Below are positions 30,929-38,517 of a DNA stretch of 39,980 nt, one piece after another. Numbering within the stretch: position 1 is the stretch's first letter; every line of letters starts with the position of its first letter. Source of the stretch: a virus; IMG/VR virus record IMGVR_UViG_3300046170_000328, positions 1 through 39,980 of that record; one strand, given 5' to 3'. Under the pieces are notes generated by a model. That model was given only the letters and a program-made list of their open reading frames with translations. It did not search any database and was not told the DNA's origin. Made by a program: the position numbers and the translations under genes.

Positions 30929-32689
30929 TTAGGAAGTGATATTTTGCTGGGTAGCGTCAGGAAGACGAGGGGGGAAATACGCAAGGCGAGAGATGTGGCC
31001 GTTTAGAAAGTTGCTTCCATTATGAGTTTGACCAATGTCTAGCTGACTAATGACTGATGGGATATTCGGAGTGTTTGATGTAACTGCAGCAGCCCCATCA
31101 AGAGAGCCAGCAGATCCCGTGGATTTATAACCACCACTAGATTTAAGTCCACTGCTTACAAAGTTACCCAGAATTGCTCTTTGTTGAGAACCGCCAACGG
31201 TCACATCAAAGTTAAATTGATCGCTACCAGTAGAACCAGCAAGAGTAATTCGATTGTCATAGGTGTTGTCACTAAAAGCAAGCGCTACGAGAGCTTTTCC
31301 AGATACTGGGTGTGGATAACCATTAGCCTCAACAAACACCGTCCCTTCACTTTGGTTATACCAAGAGCTGAAGTTCGTCCCTTCAATCGTGCAAAGATCG
31401 GGTGAGCGCGTTACGGTGCTGCCGGATGTGGGGATGTAGGACGTGGGGAAGGAACCGGCTTCTATCTGGGCTCCCCAGATGTAGATAGGGTCTGTTGTAG
31501 CTAGCATGTTGATGTCAAAGAACCTGAAAACTTCATTCCTAGCTCCGCCAACCTTGACGTATCTTTTCCACTCACCGTCAACCGTAGTTGATTGACCTCC
31601 GACTGGAGAAGAATCATTAATGTCTACATTAAAGCTAGTTGTTCCCCCATTTACTGTTTTTGCCCAAAATGATATCGCATAGGTTGTATTAGGAGTACCG
31701 CCTCCTGTAGATCCGATCCGCCATATATTAGGGCTAGAAGAACCACGCGATAATTTACGAACTGACTCTGATACACCTCTTGGCGAAATAATGTTCTCAA
31801 GTGATTGAATTATATTTGAACCAAGCGGTGATCCCGCCACTACGTCAGAACCTAGAGCAGTGTTAGTCCTACTCTCTTCAATCAACAACCCCAAGGACTT
31901 ACCAGTCACGGGGTCATGATCAAAGCGAGGCGCTCCGCTGATTGTTGCACCTGTTGGGATGTAGTCAGTAGCGGTTGTGCCTTCTTCTACTAGTTGGGCT
32001 CCCCAGATATAGACACCAGAGGAACCATCACCTGCAAAAGATATTGCGGTAGCATTACGCATCAAGCCCATCAAAACTGCTTGCGTGGCAACGGACGAAG
32101 GCAATGTCACCGTGGCGCTACACCTGTACCAGCCGTTACCGACCAGCTCGATGGAACCCGTATAACCATTTGTTGTAGAAACAACCGTACCAGCTCCTAT
32201 GTCAAAAACAGCATTCTTAAAGTTGCTAGACTCTCCGATTGATAGCGATATATGGGAGTATTCCGCTGACTTAGCAAACACAGAAAACGTATAACTGGTG
32301 CTTCCAGAAAGTGGCACGCTTATCTTGTCTAGTCTATGCGTGTTGTTGTCGATGGAGTCAACCAGCTTTGTTGCGCTAGATCCACCTAAGGGGTCTAGCG
32401 TTTCTGCTGTGATTGAGTCAGTCGTTCTCCTGTTGGCCCAGTTTGCTTGGTCAAACTCCTCACTGTAAGTCAGCAAGTTCACAGGACTGGTCTTAATCAA
32501 ACCATCACTGTCTACATACGTCCCACTACTGGCACGGCTGAAGGTGATTAGATTGTTGCCGCTAACATCATCCGTCAGTGTTTTAGTTTCTTCAAAATTT
32601 AAGTCAAGAGTTGGATCCTCTTGCTGAATAGCATCCAGTGCAGCCCCACCGCTGCTGGTAATACTGGCCCGTGATGCTGTAAGCCTCAT
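30929..32689 (-). CDS. Putative head fibre or decoration protein with carbohydrate-binding-like modules, 586 aa
   Basis: Two tandem modules end in nearly the same signature, VYIWGAQLVEEGTTATDYIP and IYIWGAQIEAGSFPTSYIPT. This is typical of phage carbohydrate-binding-like (CBM4/9 type) jelly-roll domains. A third, LamG/concanavalin-like domain ends NGHISRLAYFPPRLPDATQ. The N-terminus has LDLNFEETKTLTDDVSGNNL and FSRASSGTYVDSDG. Adhesin-like domains in the middle of head-neck genes suggest a head fibre or neck whisker binding glycans. The position is firm; attachment site is inferred. Confidence 0.75.
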   Translation of the reverse strand: MRLTASRASITSSGGAALDAIQQEDPTLDLNFEETKTLTDDVSGNNLITFSRASSGTYVDSDGLIKTSPVNLLTYSEEFDQANWANRRTTDSITAETLDPLGGSSATKLVDSIDNNTHRLDKISVPLSGSTSYTFSVFAKSAEYSHISLSIGESSNFKNAVFDIGAGTVVSTTNGYTGSIELVGNGWYRCSATVTLPSSVATQAVLMGLMRNATAISFAGDGSSGVYIWGAQLVEEGTTATDYIPTGATISGAPRFDHDPVTGKSLGLLIEESRTNTALGSDVVAGSPLGSNIIQSLENIISPRGVSESVRKLSRGSSSPNIWRIGSTGGGTPNTTYAISFWAKTVNGGTTSFNVDINDSSPVGGQSTTVDGEWKRYVKVGGARNEVFRFFDINMLATTDPIYIWGAQIEAGSFPTSYIPTSGSTVTRSPDLCTIEGTNFSSWYNQSEGTVFVEANGYPHPVSGKALVALAFSDNTYDNRITLAGSTGSDQFNFDVTVGGSQQRAILGNFVSSGLKSSGGYKSTGSAGSLDGAAAVTSNTPNIPSVISQLDIGQTHNGSNFLNGHISRLAYFPPRLPDATQQNITS

Positions 32690-33039
32690 TAGGCAAGCTC
32701 CGTGAGCTCGAGCGTTCCGTCGGTAGAGGCATCGCGGATGATCGCAATATTGGCATCAGAAGGAACGGCAAAGTCAAGACGTTCGTTTTTACCAATAAAA
32801 TGCGATGTTGTCGCACTAGCGGTTTGGGCTGTTGACCCAATCTCAAACCGAATGTCCGCCGAAACTGCCCGTACGCTAATCCGCCGACATGTTGCCGTAA
32901 GCGCTGTGTTTGCGCTGCTGCTGCCTGCTGCAAGCTGCCTAGCGACTCCCGGCAGGCCCAGCGGTTCAACCGCATCAGCGTAAGTGCCATCAGGGCGTCT
33001 GATTGCTGCGATGCTGTCGGCGTTGTAGCTGTAAGGCAT
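32689..33039 (-). CDS. Hypothetical structural protein, 116 aa
   Basis: Beta-rich (RISVRAVSADIRFEIGSTAQ, then IGKNERLDFAVPSDANIAII). The N-terminus MPYSYNADSIAAIRRPDGTY is typical of small adapter proteins. It overlaps the fibre gene start by one base, so it may anchor that fibre to the capsid or neck. Function inferred from coupling only. Confidence 0.65.
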   Translation of the reverse strand: MPYSYNADSIAAIRRPDGTYADAVEPLGLPGVARQLAAGSSSANTALTATCRRISVRAVSADIRFEIGSTAQTASATTSHFIGKNERLDFAVPSDANIAIIRDASTDGTLELTELA

Positions 33040-33042
33040 GTC

Positions 33043-33606
33043 TTAGCTCCTTCTGATTGCGATGTTGCCTGGTCCGCTAATTCTAAGGCCGGTCAAATAG
33101 CGTTCATACAGTGGCGGCACCCGGTCTGCTCCGATTGCGCCAGATGTGAGGTTTGGCGTGATGCTGATGCTGCCGATCGAGAGGCTCTTGTAATCCTCCA
33201 GACCGCTCAAGCTGATGCCGTCTTCGTTGTTGTGCAGATAAACCGCCAGCTCAATTTGAGCCCTTTTGATCTGATCTGGAATTTCGGTGTCAGTGTAATA
33301 ATCCGCCGTGATCGTGAACGGGAAGCCGGTTGAATATCGGCTTGAGTACGTGTCAGGCTTTCGCACCCCTGTTCGCGGCCATTGCAGCGCCTGCGTATCA
33401 GTTGCCCGAGCACCCAGGAACCGCTCACGGTCTAGGCGCTGTGCAGCTGCTGCAAGCGCTCGATTACGTGAATCAGTGTTCCCTGTCCCCCAGTGCTGAA
33501 CATCAGTGCTGACGACCATTGCATCAACCAACGCGTCAGCGTCAGTCAGCGTCAGGTAAGAGTTTGCGTTTGCGGCTCCTGGTGTTGCGACGATTACTAC
33601 TGCCAT
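33043..33606 (-). CDS. Head-tail connector (DnaT-like / gp6-like), 187 aa
   Basis: The pattern ANSYLTLTDADALVDAM, then NRALAAAAQRLDRERFLGAR and QIKRAQIELAVYLHNNED, is typical of the DnaT-like connector family found after major capsid genes. QWPRTGV-like sequence before a disordered loop also fits. It forms the first ring on the portal. Confidence 0.82.
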   Translation of the reverse strand: MAVVIVATPGAANANSYLTLTDADALVDAMVVSTDVQHWGTGNTDSRNRALAAAAQRLDRERFLGARATDTQALQWPRTGVRKPDTYSSRYSTGFPFTITADYYTDTEIPDQIKRAQIELAVYLHNNEDGISLSGLEDYKSLSIGSISITPNLTSGAIGADRVPPLYERYLTGLRISGPGNIAIRRS

Positions 33607-33715
33607 CAGTCGATTCCTTTTTGCTGGTCTCCTCCGGTGCCGGAGCAGCGGCAGCCTTGGCGGTGGCTGCTGCTGCTTCCTGCTCCTTCGCCCTTCTAAA
33701 AGCGTAGAGCCCCAT
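33542..33715 (-). CDS. Small Ala/Lys-rich protein, 57 aa
   Basis: ATG at 33715-33713 gives MGLYAFRRAKEQEAAAATAK followed by an Ala/Pro-rich part and a basic end (RRNTRSRKRKLLPD). It overlaps the connector gene by 65 bp in another phase. Such short M-G-L-Y-A proteins between decoration and connector genes are typical of this phage type; function unknown. Confidence 0.5.
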   Translation of the reverse strand: MGLYAFRRAKEQEAAAATAKAAAAPAPEETSKKESTDGSSNRRNTRSRKRKLLPDAD

Positions 33716-33717
33716 GA

Positions 33718-34080
33718 TTATGCGGCTGCGGCTTTCATCACTGCAAAGTTGAGGACCACGGCCTCACCAGCGGTTGAACCGAGGTTTGAGAGCGTGACAT
33801 CGAAACTTCCTGCAGCAGTGGCGGACACAAACGCCAGATAGAGCCCTGTGCTCGCGCCAGACTGGACGCTGACCAGAACCACGTCACTAGCGGTAACAGA
33901 GCTGTTGGTGACGGTAAAAGTCACCTCAGCGTTACCGGCCAGTGATGCATCATCAGTCGTGATAGCACCTGATGGAGCGTTCACGGTTACGCCTGTTGCC
34001 TTGCTTGTGAGCTGGGTTACAGCCCCACCGGAAACGTAGCCAATGGCCAGCCCGGCGGATGTTTCAAAAAAGCTTGCCAT
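33718..34080 (-). CDS. Capsid decoration-like protein, 120 aa
   Basis: A beta-rich, Ala/Thr/Ser/Val-dominated sequence (VTQLTSKATGVTVNAPSGAI, then VSATAAGSFDVTLSNLGSTA) with few charges. It lies 6 bp after the major capsid gene and has the character of head decoration or head fibre-base proteins. No enzymatic motif. Confidence 0.65.
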   Translation of the reverse strand: MASFFETSAGLAIGYVSGGAVTQLTSKATGVTVNAPSGAITTDDASLAGNAEVTFTVTNSSVTASDVVLVSVQSGASTGLYLAFVSATAAGSFDVTLSNLGSTAGEAVVLNFAVMKAAAA

Positions 34081-34086
34081 GATTGA

Positions 34087-35115
34087 TCAATCCATTGCAG
34101 AGACGACGGTTGCGCGAACGATTCCAATATTTTTGGTTTCGTATACTTTGGTCCAATTGGAAGCAGTTGCCAACTGGGTGCGATTTGGGTTGGAATCAGT
34201 GACATTCCACTTTGCACCTACTGGGTGGTAGATGTAGTGAAGGTCGATTGACATCGCGTCAGACTTTTGCAAGATGTCGCGATCGGTCTCCGTTGAAATC
34301 CCAGCCTGCTCACCAGTTGCGACGCTGCCTTGACTGAACATGTAGGTTGCATATTCAGTAGACGCACCAGACCCAACGGTGTTCACATCGTCTGAAACCA
34401 GAACCCTAAGTCCTAAATAGGTGGGGATGGTCACATCTCCATAGGCGTTAGCGATTGACCCACCGGATGCAGTTGCATCACCGCCGGCAACATCTGTCGC
34501 CTTGACGTAATCAACAGCACGACGCTCAACAAGTTCGTAATAAACTTTTGAGTGCATACAGATCGTGGTCAGCTTTTCGCCTTGATCACCGAGCAATGAA
34601 CGGGCCTGCGAGACCTGACGGGGGCTGAGTGATGTTGGAGTATCACCAGATTCGCCGTCAATTGTCAGATCAAAAAATGCAGATGCTGAGCTGTTGTTAT
34701 TGACCGGGCCAAACACGCCGTTAAGACATGCGAGCATATCTTTCTGGCGCTGATGGTTGACATAATTGGCAACCTTCTGGCCAATGGCAGCCATAGGATC
34801 AGAGCCAGCGGCAAGGGCAGCAAGGTCACGCGATTCCCATGCACGTCCACGGTGCAATACGACGCCAACTTGCTTCTGAGCTGAGATCTTGCTTGGCGTC
34901 AATGAAGAGCTGTCAGACAGAACCTCAAAATCGCCTGGAAGATTCGCGTTGTAAAACGGGACATTAACGAAATCGCCGCCTTCTTGTGCCGCATTAAGTG
35001 CGGCCAATGGTGCAACGACACCGCTTTGCAGAAAGGCATCACGCCGCGTTGATTCTTCGATCAAATACGGGGTGAACACCTCCGGCACAATAATATCCGA
35101 GCGCAAAGTCGCCAT
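34087..35115 (-). CDS. Major capsid protein
   Basis: The 342-aa protein lies after the scaffold gene. It includes TLRSDIIVPEVFTPYLIEES, KISAQKQVGVVLHRGRAWES, an RQVSQARSLLGDQGEKLTTI segment and a YGDVTIPTYLGLRVLVSDDV segment, a pattern typical of HK97-fold capsid proteins of the non-cleaved type. An AGGTTCC-like purine-rich leader (minus strand AGGAGGTTCC) gives a strong ribosome binding site, as expected for an abundant product. Confidence 0.88.
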   Translation of the reverse strand: MATLRSDIIVPEVFTPYLIEESTRRDAFLQSGVVAPLAALNAAQEGGDFVNVPFYNANLPGDFEVLSDSSSLTPSKISAQKQVGVVLHRGRAWESRDLAALAAGSDPMAAIGQKVANYVNHQRQKDMLACLNGVFGPVNNNSSASAFFDLTIDGESGDTPTSLSPRQVSQARSLLGDQGEKLTTICMHSKVYYELVERRAVDYVKATDVAGGDATASGGSIANAYGDVTIPTYLGLRVLVSDDVNTVGSGASTEYATYMFSQGSVATGEQAGISTETDRDILQKSDAMSIDLHYIYHPVGAKWNVTDSNPNRTQLATASNWTKVYETKNIGIVRATVVSAMD

Positions 35116-35191
35116 GGAACCTCCTAAAAATGGTTGTTTATTTTTCGGGCGTAACCCTTGCGGCTCTGCGTAGCTTCACCTTCACTGCATA

Positions 35192-35854
35192 TTAGCGGTT
35201 TGCAGCATTCTTCAACCTCTCGTACAAATCACGATCAGTTTTGAATAGCCTTCCCTGCTCCGTTAAGTCGAAGCTTTCACGACTGAAGGGGTTCTTTGTG
35301 CCCGGTGTGATCTCACCGCTAGCCCTCGACGATGGAGCCCCGCTGCCCTGCGGCTTTGGTGCCTTTTGCATCCATGCCGGTGTTTTGGCCTTTGCCCATT
35401 CCCCTACGGGGGTGCGTTCATAGCCATCAACGACCACGACAGTGCCATCAGGCTCACGCTGTATTTGGTCGCGTTTCAACTGGGTGTTAAGCACCAGTTG
35501 AGGGTCATGCACCACATCAGACAATGCGCTGACGGCTGGTGCCATCAACTCAAGCTCTTGCACTCGCTCGGTCAGCTCCGCAATCCGCTTGTCTTTCTCA
35601 GTAGCTGATTCCCTGAACTGCTGCTCAAGTGCAGCTTTGGCCTCGGCGTATTGGCCTTTGCTTTCCAGTTGGTCTTGCTCAGCCTTTGCCTTGAAGTCAA
35701 TCAGGGCCTGAACGTCAACATCAGCAGCTTTTGCTTTGTTCAGCTTGCCAATCAGCTCATAATTCTTGCGCTCTAATGCTTCAACGCTTTTCTTTAGCGC
35801 CTCAACATCAGCTGTTGGTTGTTCTTGCTCTTGAGACGTAATCTCGTCGGTCAT
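35192..35854 (-). CDS. Capsid scaffolding protein
   Basis: The acidic N-terminus (MTDEITSQEQEQPTADVEAL) is followed by a long coiled coil (residues about 18-105: LKKSVEALERKNYELIGKLN, KDKRIAELTERVQELEL). The C-terminus contains PAWMQKAPKPQGSG and a short basic end. This is the usual build of a siphophage scaffold that guides capsid assembly, and it sits directly upstream of the capsid gene. Confidence 0.85.
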   Translation of the reverse strand: MTDEITSQEQEQPTADVEALKKSVEALERKNYELIGKLNKAKAADVDVQALIDFKAKAEQDQLESKGQYAEAKAALEQQFRESATEKDKRIAELTERVQELELMAPAVSALSDVVHDPQLVLNTQLKRDQIQREPDGTVVVVDGYERTPVGEWAKAKTPAWMQKAPKPQGSGAPSSRASGEITPGTKNPFSRESFDLTEQGRLFKTDRDLYERLKNAANR

Positions 35855-35879
35855 GTGAAACCCGTAAGGCTTATTTACC

Positions 35880-36158
35880 TCACCACTTTACTTTATTCGC
35901 CCAAAAGGCTGCAGAAGTTTTGCCTTTGGCGATGTTTTTCGCATGTCGCGCTTTGAATGATGCGCGTTTTGCTTTATCAGCAGCTGACTCACCTTTACGT
36001 GGCGGCTTTGGCTTTGCACCTTGCATTCCAAACCGAATCAGCTTTGGTTTGCCGTCCGCCTTCACTACTACAGCGTGGCTTTTGCCGCTGGGATGGTTTG
36101 GCGTTCTGATCGGCTTGTCATAGCCGTCAAACGTATGGCCGCCGCGCTTGATGCTCAC
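35880..36158 (-). CDS. Small basic phage protein (K-A-R-H-A-K-N family), 92 aa
   Basis: The C-terminal signature SFKARHAKNIAKGKTSAAFW ANKVKW-type end, together with HPSGKSHAVVVKADGKPKLI, is widespread in phage head operons, but its function is unknown to me. It is strongly basic. It overlaps the following Tudor-like gene by 4 bp. A DNA- or capsid-interior role is plausible. Confidence 0.75.
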   Translation of the reverse strand: MSIKRGGHTFDGYDKPIRTPNHPSGKSHAVVVKADGKPKLIRFGMQGAKPKPPRKGESAADKAKRASFKARHAKNIAKGKTSAAFWANKVKW

Positions 36159-36379
36159 TGCTTTTTTGGTGCTGCCTTCAGCTGTGATCGACGCTTCAGG
36201 ACTGGGTTGCCTGTCGATTCTGATTTGAGTTTGATCACTGGATCATCTGCAGTGCCGACCCTAACGATGTTGCCGCCTCTAGGGCCTTTGATCGCTGCCC
36301 TGGCCCCGCCCATTGCGGTAACAGTGCCAAACGTGCGCTTGCCTTGATAAACCCAGCTGACCCGTTGACCTTTTCTCAT
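36155..36379 (-). CDS. Small Tudor-like protein, 74 aa
   Basis: MRKGQRVSWVYQGKRTFGTV, then GPRGGNIVRVGTADDPVIKL, has the strand pattern of small SH3/Tudor-like barrels (hypervirulence-type Tudor). It ends with a basic tail. ATG overlaps the stop of the 19-aa peptide upstream (ATGA) and its own stop overlaps the next gene. Function in phage is unknown. Confidence 0.7.
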   Translation of the reverse strand: MRKGQRVSWVYQGKRTFGTVTAMGGARAAIKGPRGGNIVRVGTADDPVIKLKSESTGNPVLKRRSQLKAAPKKQ

Positions 36380-36435
36380 TTCTTCTTACCGCCTTTCTTG
36401 GTGCCTTTTGGCTTCTTATAACCGCCGCATTTCAT
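36376..36435 (-). CDS. 19-aa Lys-rich peptide
   Basis: ATG at 36435 gives MKCGGYKKPKGTKKGGKKK and ends in an ATGA overlap with the Tudor-like gene. Basic peptides of this type recur in related phage head operons. The tight coupling supports translation; function unknown. Confidence 0.45.
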   Translation of the reverse strand: MKCGGYKKPKGTKKGGKKK

Positions 36436-36459
36436 AGCTAAGTCGCTGCTGCTCTCATT

Positions 36460-38517
36460 CTACGGTTGCCCATACCTTGCTTTGAGCTGCTTCAATGTCA
36501 GCTCTGAACCATCATTCGCGACAAACTTACGGATTGCATCCTCTGGCCCGTATTTCTTCACCAGCTTGTTCCAATAAGGGATCCTGCTAGGCCCCAAAAC
36601 ATCGCGCTTTACGTTGTCGCCTTGCTCCTGCAACCATTCCCCATAAGACTGATTTGCCGGAACCGTCCGCGTCTTGGCTGCTTTGCTCATCGGCCCTGAA
36701 ATGATGCCCGGCCTGCGTATCGCGCTAGGTGGCGGTTCAGGCATCCCTAGCGCTGCATAATCGATCTCTGGGACGGTCGTTGATCTGCAGTTGTGAGTTA
36801 AGATGGAGTCAGCGCAATAAGTGCCGCTCTCTGTTTCAAAGTTGTAGACATGCCCGCTAAATGGCTCCCAGCCGATCCAGCAGACATCGGCCTGATTGTA
36901 TCCCTGTTCGACGAGGGCATCGGCGTTCGCGGCATCGCGGATCGCTTCGGCATCTCGCCACGTCCCATTAAGCGGATTATTCTTGAATCCGGTCGCAAGC
37001 TGAGAGACAGGAGCGAACAACAGTTCGCCCGCATGGCTCGCGCTAGTGCCGCTGAACGCAAAGCCCTTACCTCCGCTGCCAACATTGCTAAGCGCGGACT
37101 GCCCAACAGCGACGAAACTTTGCGCCGCATGGCTGCTGCTCAATGCCGCAAGGTCGGACCGCTTGAGGCTAAAGCCAAACAGTGTCTTGAGGAGATTGGG
37201 ATTGACTGCGAGGAGCAGTTCCCGATTGGCAAGTACAACTGCGATCTGCTCTGCACTTTGGGCAATCGACACGTCGCCGTGGAAATCTGGGGCGGTGGTT
37301 GGCACTTCTACGGAGAACACCGTCGGCGATTCCCTGAACGTACGGAATACATCCTCAGCAGTGGTTACAGCATTGTTTTTTTGGTTATTTGCAACGGATT
37401 TCGATGGAATGACATTGCTCGTAAAAACCTTGTCGCCAATATGTACGAGATTGGCAGGCTTCCAGCCATCCGCCGTGAGTACAGGATGGTTTGGGGTGAC
37501 TCTGAGCATGTGACCATTGGCGGTCTTGATGACATAGAGCTGGCCCTTGTAAAACCGACGGTAAACCGCCGCGATCCCGCCACTGGTCGTTACGTGAGCA
37601 TCCCCAGGTAAGCAGTTGAAATGTTGCGGGGGTGTTGGCCCCTTGCCGTACTCAAACACCTGCTGGTCTAATGCCCTACAGCGTGCCGAGGTTCGTGAAT
37701 CCAGCGTTGCAACGTATCGGTACCTCTCGGTGGTCTCAACGTTCGCCTTGTAGGTGGCTTGGCTGGTTGCATTTGCCACCTGATTGACGCTTGTCCTAAC
37801 CAACGTGTTCACCTGATGGTTGGCCACTGCTGTGAGCTGCCCGCCTGCCTGCGCTAGTTGCCGCACTGATAACGGCCCAAAATCAGCAAACTTCAGACGG
37901 CCCTTTAGGCGCCTCGCCATTTGTGGCCCTGAATCACCTGCTAAAAACCCAGACTGAACGGTTTTCGTAAACAGCTCAGCTTGAGATTCAGCGATCCCCC
38001 TGAATGCTTTCGATACGGTCGAGCCATTCGGCAAGGTGATTTGAGCGCCCTGCGTTGCTGTCAGCCTGAATGTTGCCGGCGATGGACCTACGGCTTCCAG
38101 CAGGTCATCAGACAAAACGTTCAGCCCGATCTCAATGGGGTCCGTCATCACGACAGCACGGGCAAAAGCAGGATCGATCTGCAGGGCTCTGACCTGATCA
38201 GCCAGCCGCTCTGGCACCATCTCCAGCAGCTGCGCCCTGATGAACTGCTCCTCGAATGTGGCCAGCCCCTGCAGCTCACCTGCCAGCAACGCGGAGCTTT
38301 CGCCAGCCCAGTTGTCGAGGCTTTCCCGTAGCTGCCTGACGATTTCTCTCAGCCTGGTTTGACGGTCAAAGGCTCGCTCATCTTCGACCAGGATCTGCAG
38401 CTCCGCGACAGCCTGCAAAATCAATCGGTTGTAAGCAATCGCGATCTGTTTGGCCTCAGCATTGCTGAACCTGTTCAGATCGACGGCATGACGATAGAAC
38501 TCAGACGGGGTGCTCAT
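36460..38517 (-). CDS. MuF/gp7-like head morphogenesis protein interrupted by an intein
   Basis: The 685-aa precursor has a helical N-terminal half (extein residues 1-301), including HQVNTLVRTSVNQVANATSQ and LDSRTSARCRALDQQVFEYG, and a C-extein (577-685). Together they match Mu gpF/SPP1 gp7 proteins, which sit at the portal vertex. The diagnostic H-x-N-C-R motif is rebuilt by splicing HFN (299-301) to CRSTTVPEID (from 577). Residues 302-576 are an intein. The spliced protein would be 410 aa, normal for the family. Its start overlaps the portal stop (ATGA). Confidence 0.92.
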   Translation of the reverse strand: MSTPSEFYRHAVDLNRFSNAEAKQIAIAYNRLILQAVAELQILVEDERAFDRQTRLREIVRQLRESLDNWAGESSALLAGELQGLATFEEQFIRAQLLEMVPERLADQVRALQIDPAFARAVVMTDPIEIGLNVLSDDLLEAVGPSPATFRLTATQGAQITLPNGSTVSKAFRGIAESQAELFTKTVQSGFLAGDSGPQMARRLKGRLKFADFGPLSVRQLAQAGGQLTAVANHQVNTLVRTSVNQVANATSQATYKANVETTERYRYVATLDSRTSARCRALDQQVFEYGKGPTPPQHFNCLPGDAHVTTSGGIAAVYRRFYKGQLYVIKTANGHMLRVTPNHPVLTADGWKPANLVHIGDKVFTSNVIPSKSVANNQKNNAVTTAEDVFRTFRESPTVFSVEVPTTAPDFHGDVSIAQSAEQIAVVLANRELLLAVNPNLLKTLFGFSLKRSDLAALSSSHAAQSFVAVGQSALSNVGSGGKGFAFSGTSASHAGELLFAPVSQLATGFKNNPLNGTWRDAEAIRDAANADALVEQGYNQADVCWIGWEPFSGHVYNFETESGTYCADSILTHNCRSTTVPEIDYAALGMPEPPPSAIRRPGIISGPMSKAAKTRTVPANQSYGEWLQEQGDNVKRDVLGPSRIPYWNKLVKKYGPEDAIRKFVANDGSELTLKQLKARYGQP
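36790..37614 (-). other. Intein coding segment, 275 aa
   Basis: Cys1 (37614-37612) starts block A, CLPGDAHVTTSGG. Block B is HMLRVTPNHPVLTADGW with the T-x-x-H pair (341, 344). Block F is GHVYNFETESGTYCADS. Block G is ILTHN with terminal His575-Asn576, followed by Cys+1. All splicing residues are present. No LAGLIDADG or HNH motif is seen in the intein frame. The middle part (about 365-545) is Ala/Ser-rich with a DFHGD motif. The opposite strand of this segment encodes the endonuclease. Confidence 0.93.
36850..37611 (+). CDS. Antisense homing endonuclease (HTH plus Vsr/EDxHD-like) nested in the intein
   Basis: The 253-aa protein has a helix-turn-helix at about 14-45 (IVSLFDEGIGVRGIADRFGI), a helical linker, and a nuclease core at about 103-182: KYNCDLLCTLGNRHVAVEIW, GGGWHFYGEH, ERTEYILSSGYSIVFLVI. 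Candidate active-site residues are Glu106, Asp132, Glu145, His152 and His157, as in Vsr/EDxHD-type homing enzymes. It ends TVNRRDPATGRYVSIPR, with TAA exactly opposite intein residue 2. HEN codon k lies opposite precursor residue 557-k. No ribosome binding site or promoter is obvious. It probably cuts intein-less MuF genes to spread the intein. Confidence 0.85.
   Translation: MPAKWLPADPADIGLIVSLFDEGIGVRGIADRFGISPRPIKRIILESGRKLRDRSEQQFARMARASAAERKALTSAANIAKRGLPNSDETLRRMAAAQCRKVGPLEAKAKQCLEEIGIDCEEQFPIGKYNCDLLCTLGNRHVAVEIWGGGWHFYGEHRRRFPERTEYILSSGYSIVFLVICNGFRWNDIARKNLVANMYEIGRLPAIRREYRMVWGDSEHVTIGGLDDIELALVKPTVNRRDPATGRYVSIPR

Noticed and set aside
37046-37513. A 155-aa plus-strand frame and a 110-aa minus-strand frame within the intein
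   Set aside because: Both are in other phases than the intein and the nuclease, lack recognisable motifs and look like by-products of the dense overlap.
36790-37614. LAGLIDADG or HNH endonuclease inside the intein frame
   Set aside because: No LAGLIDADG or HNH motif is visible between blocks B and F; the nuclease motifs are on the opposite strand.
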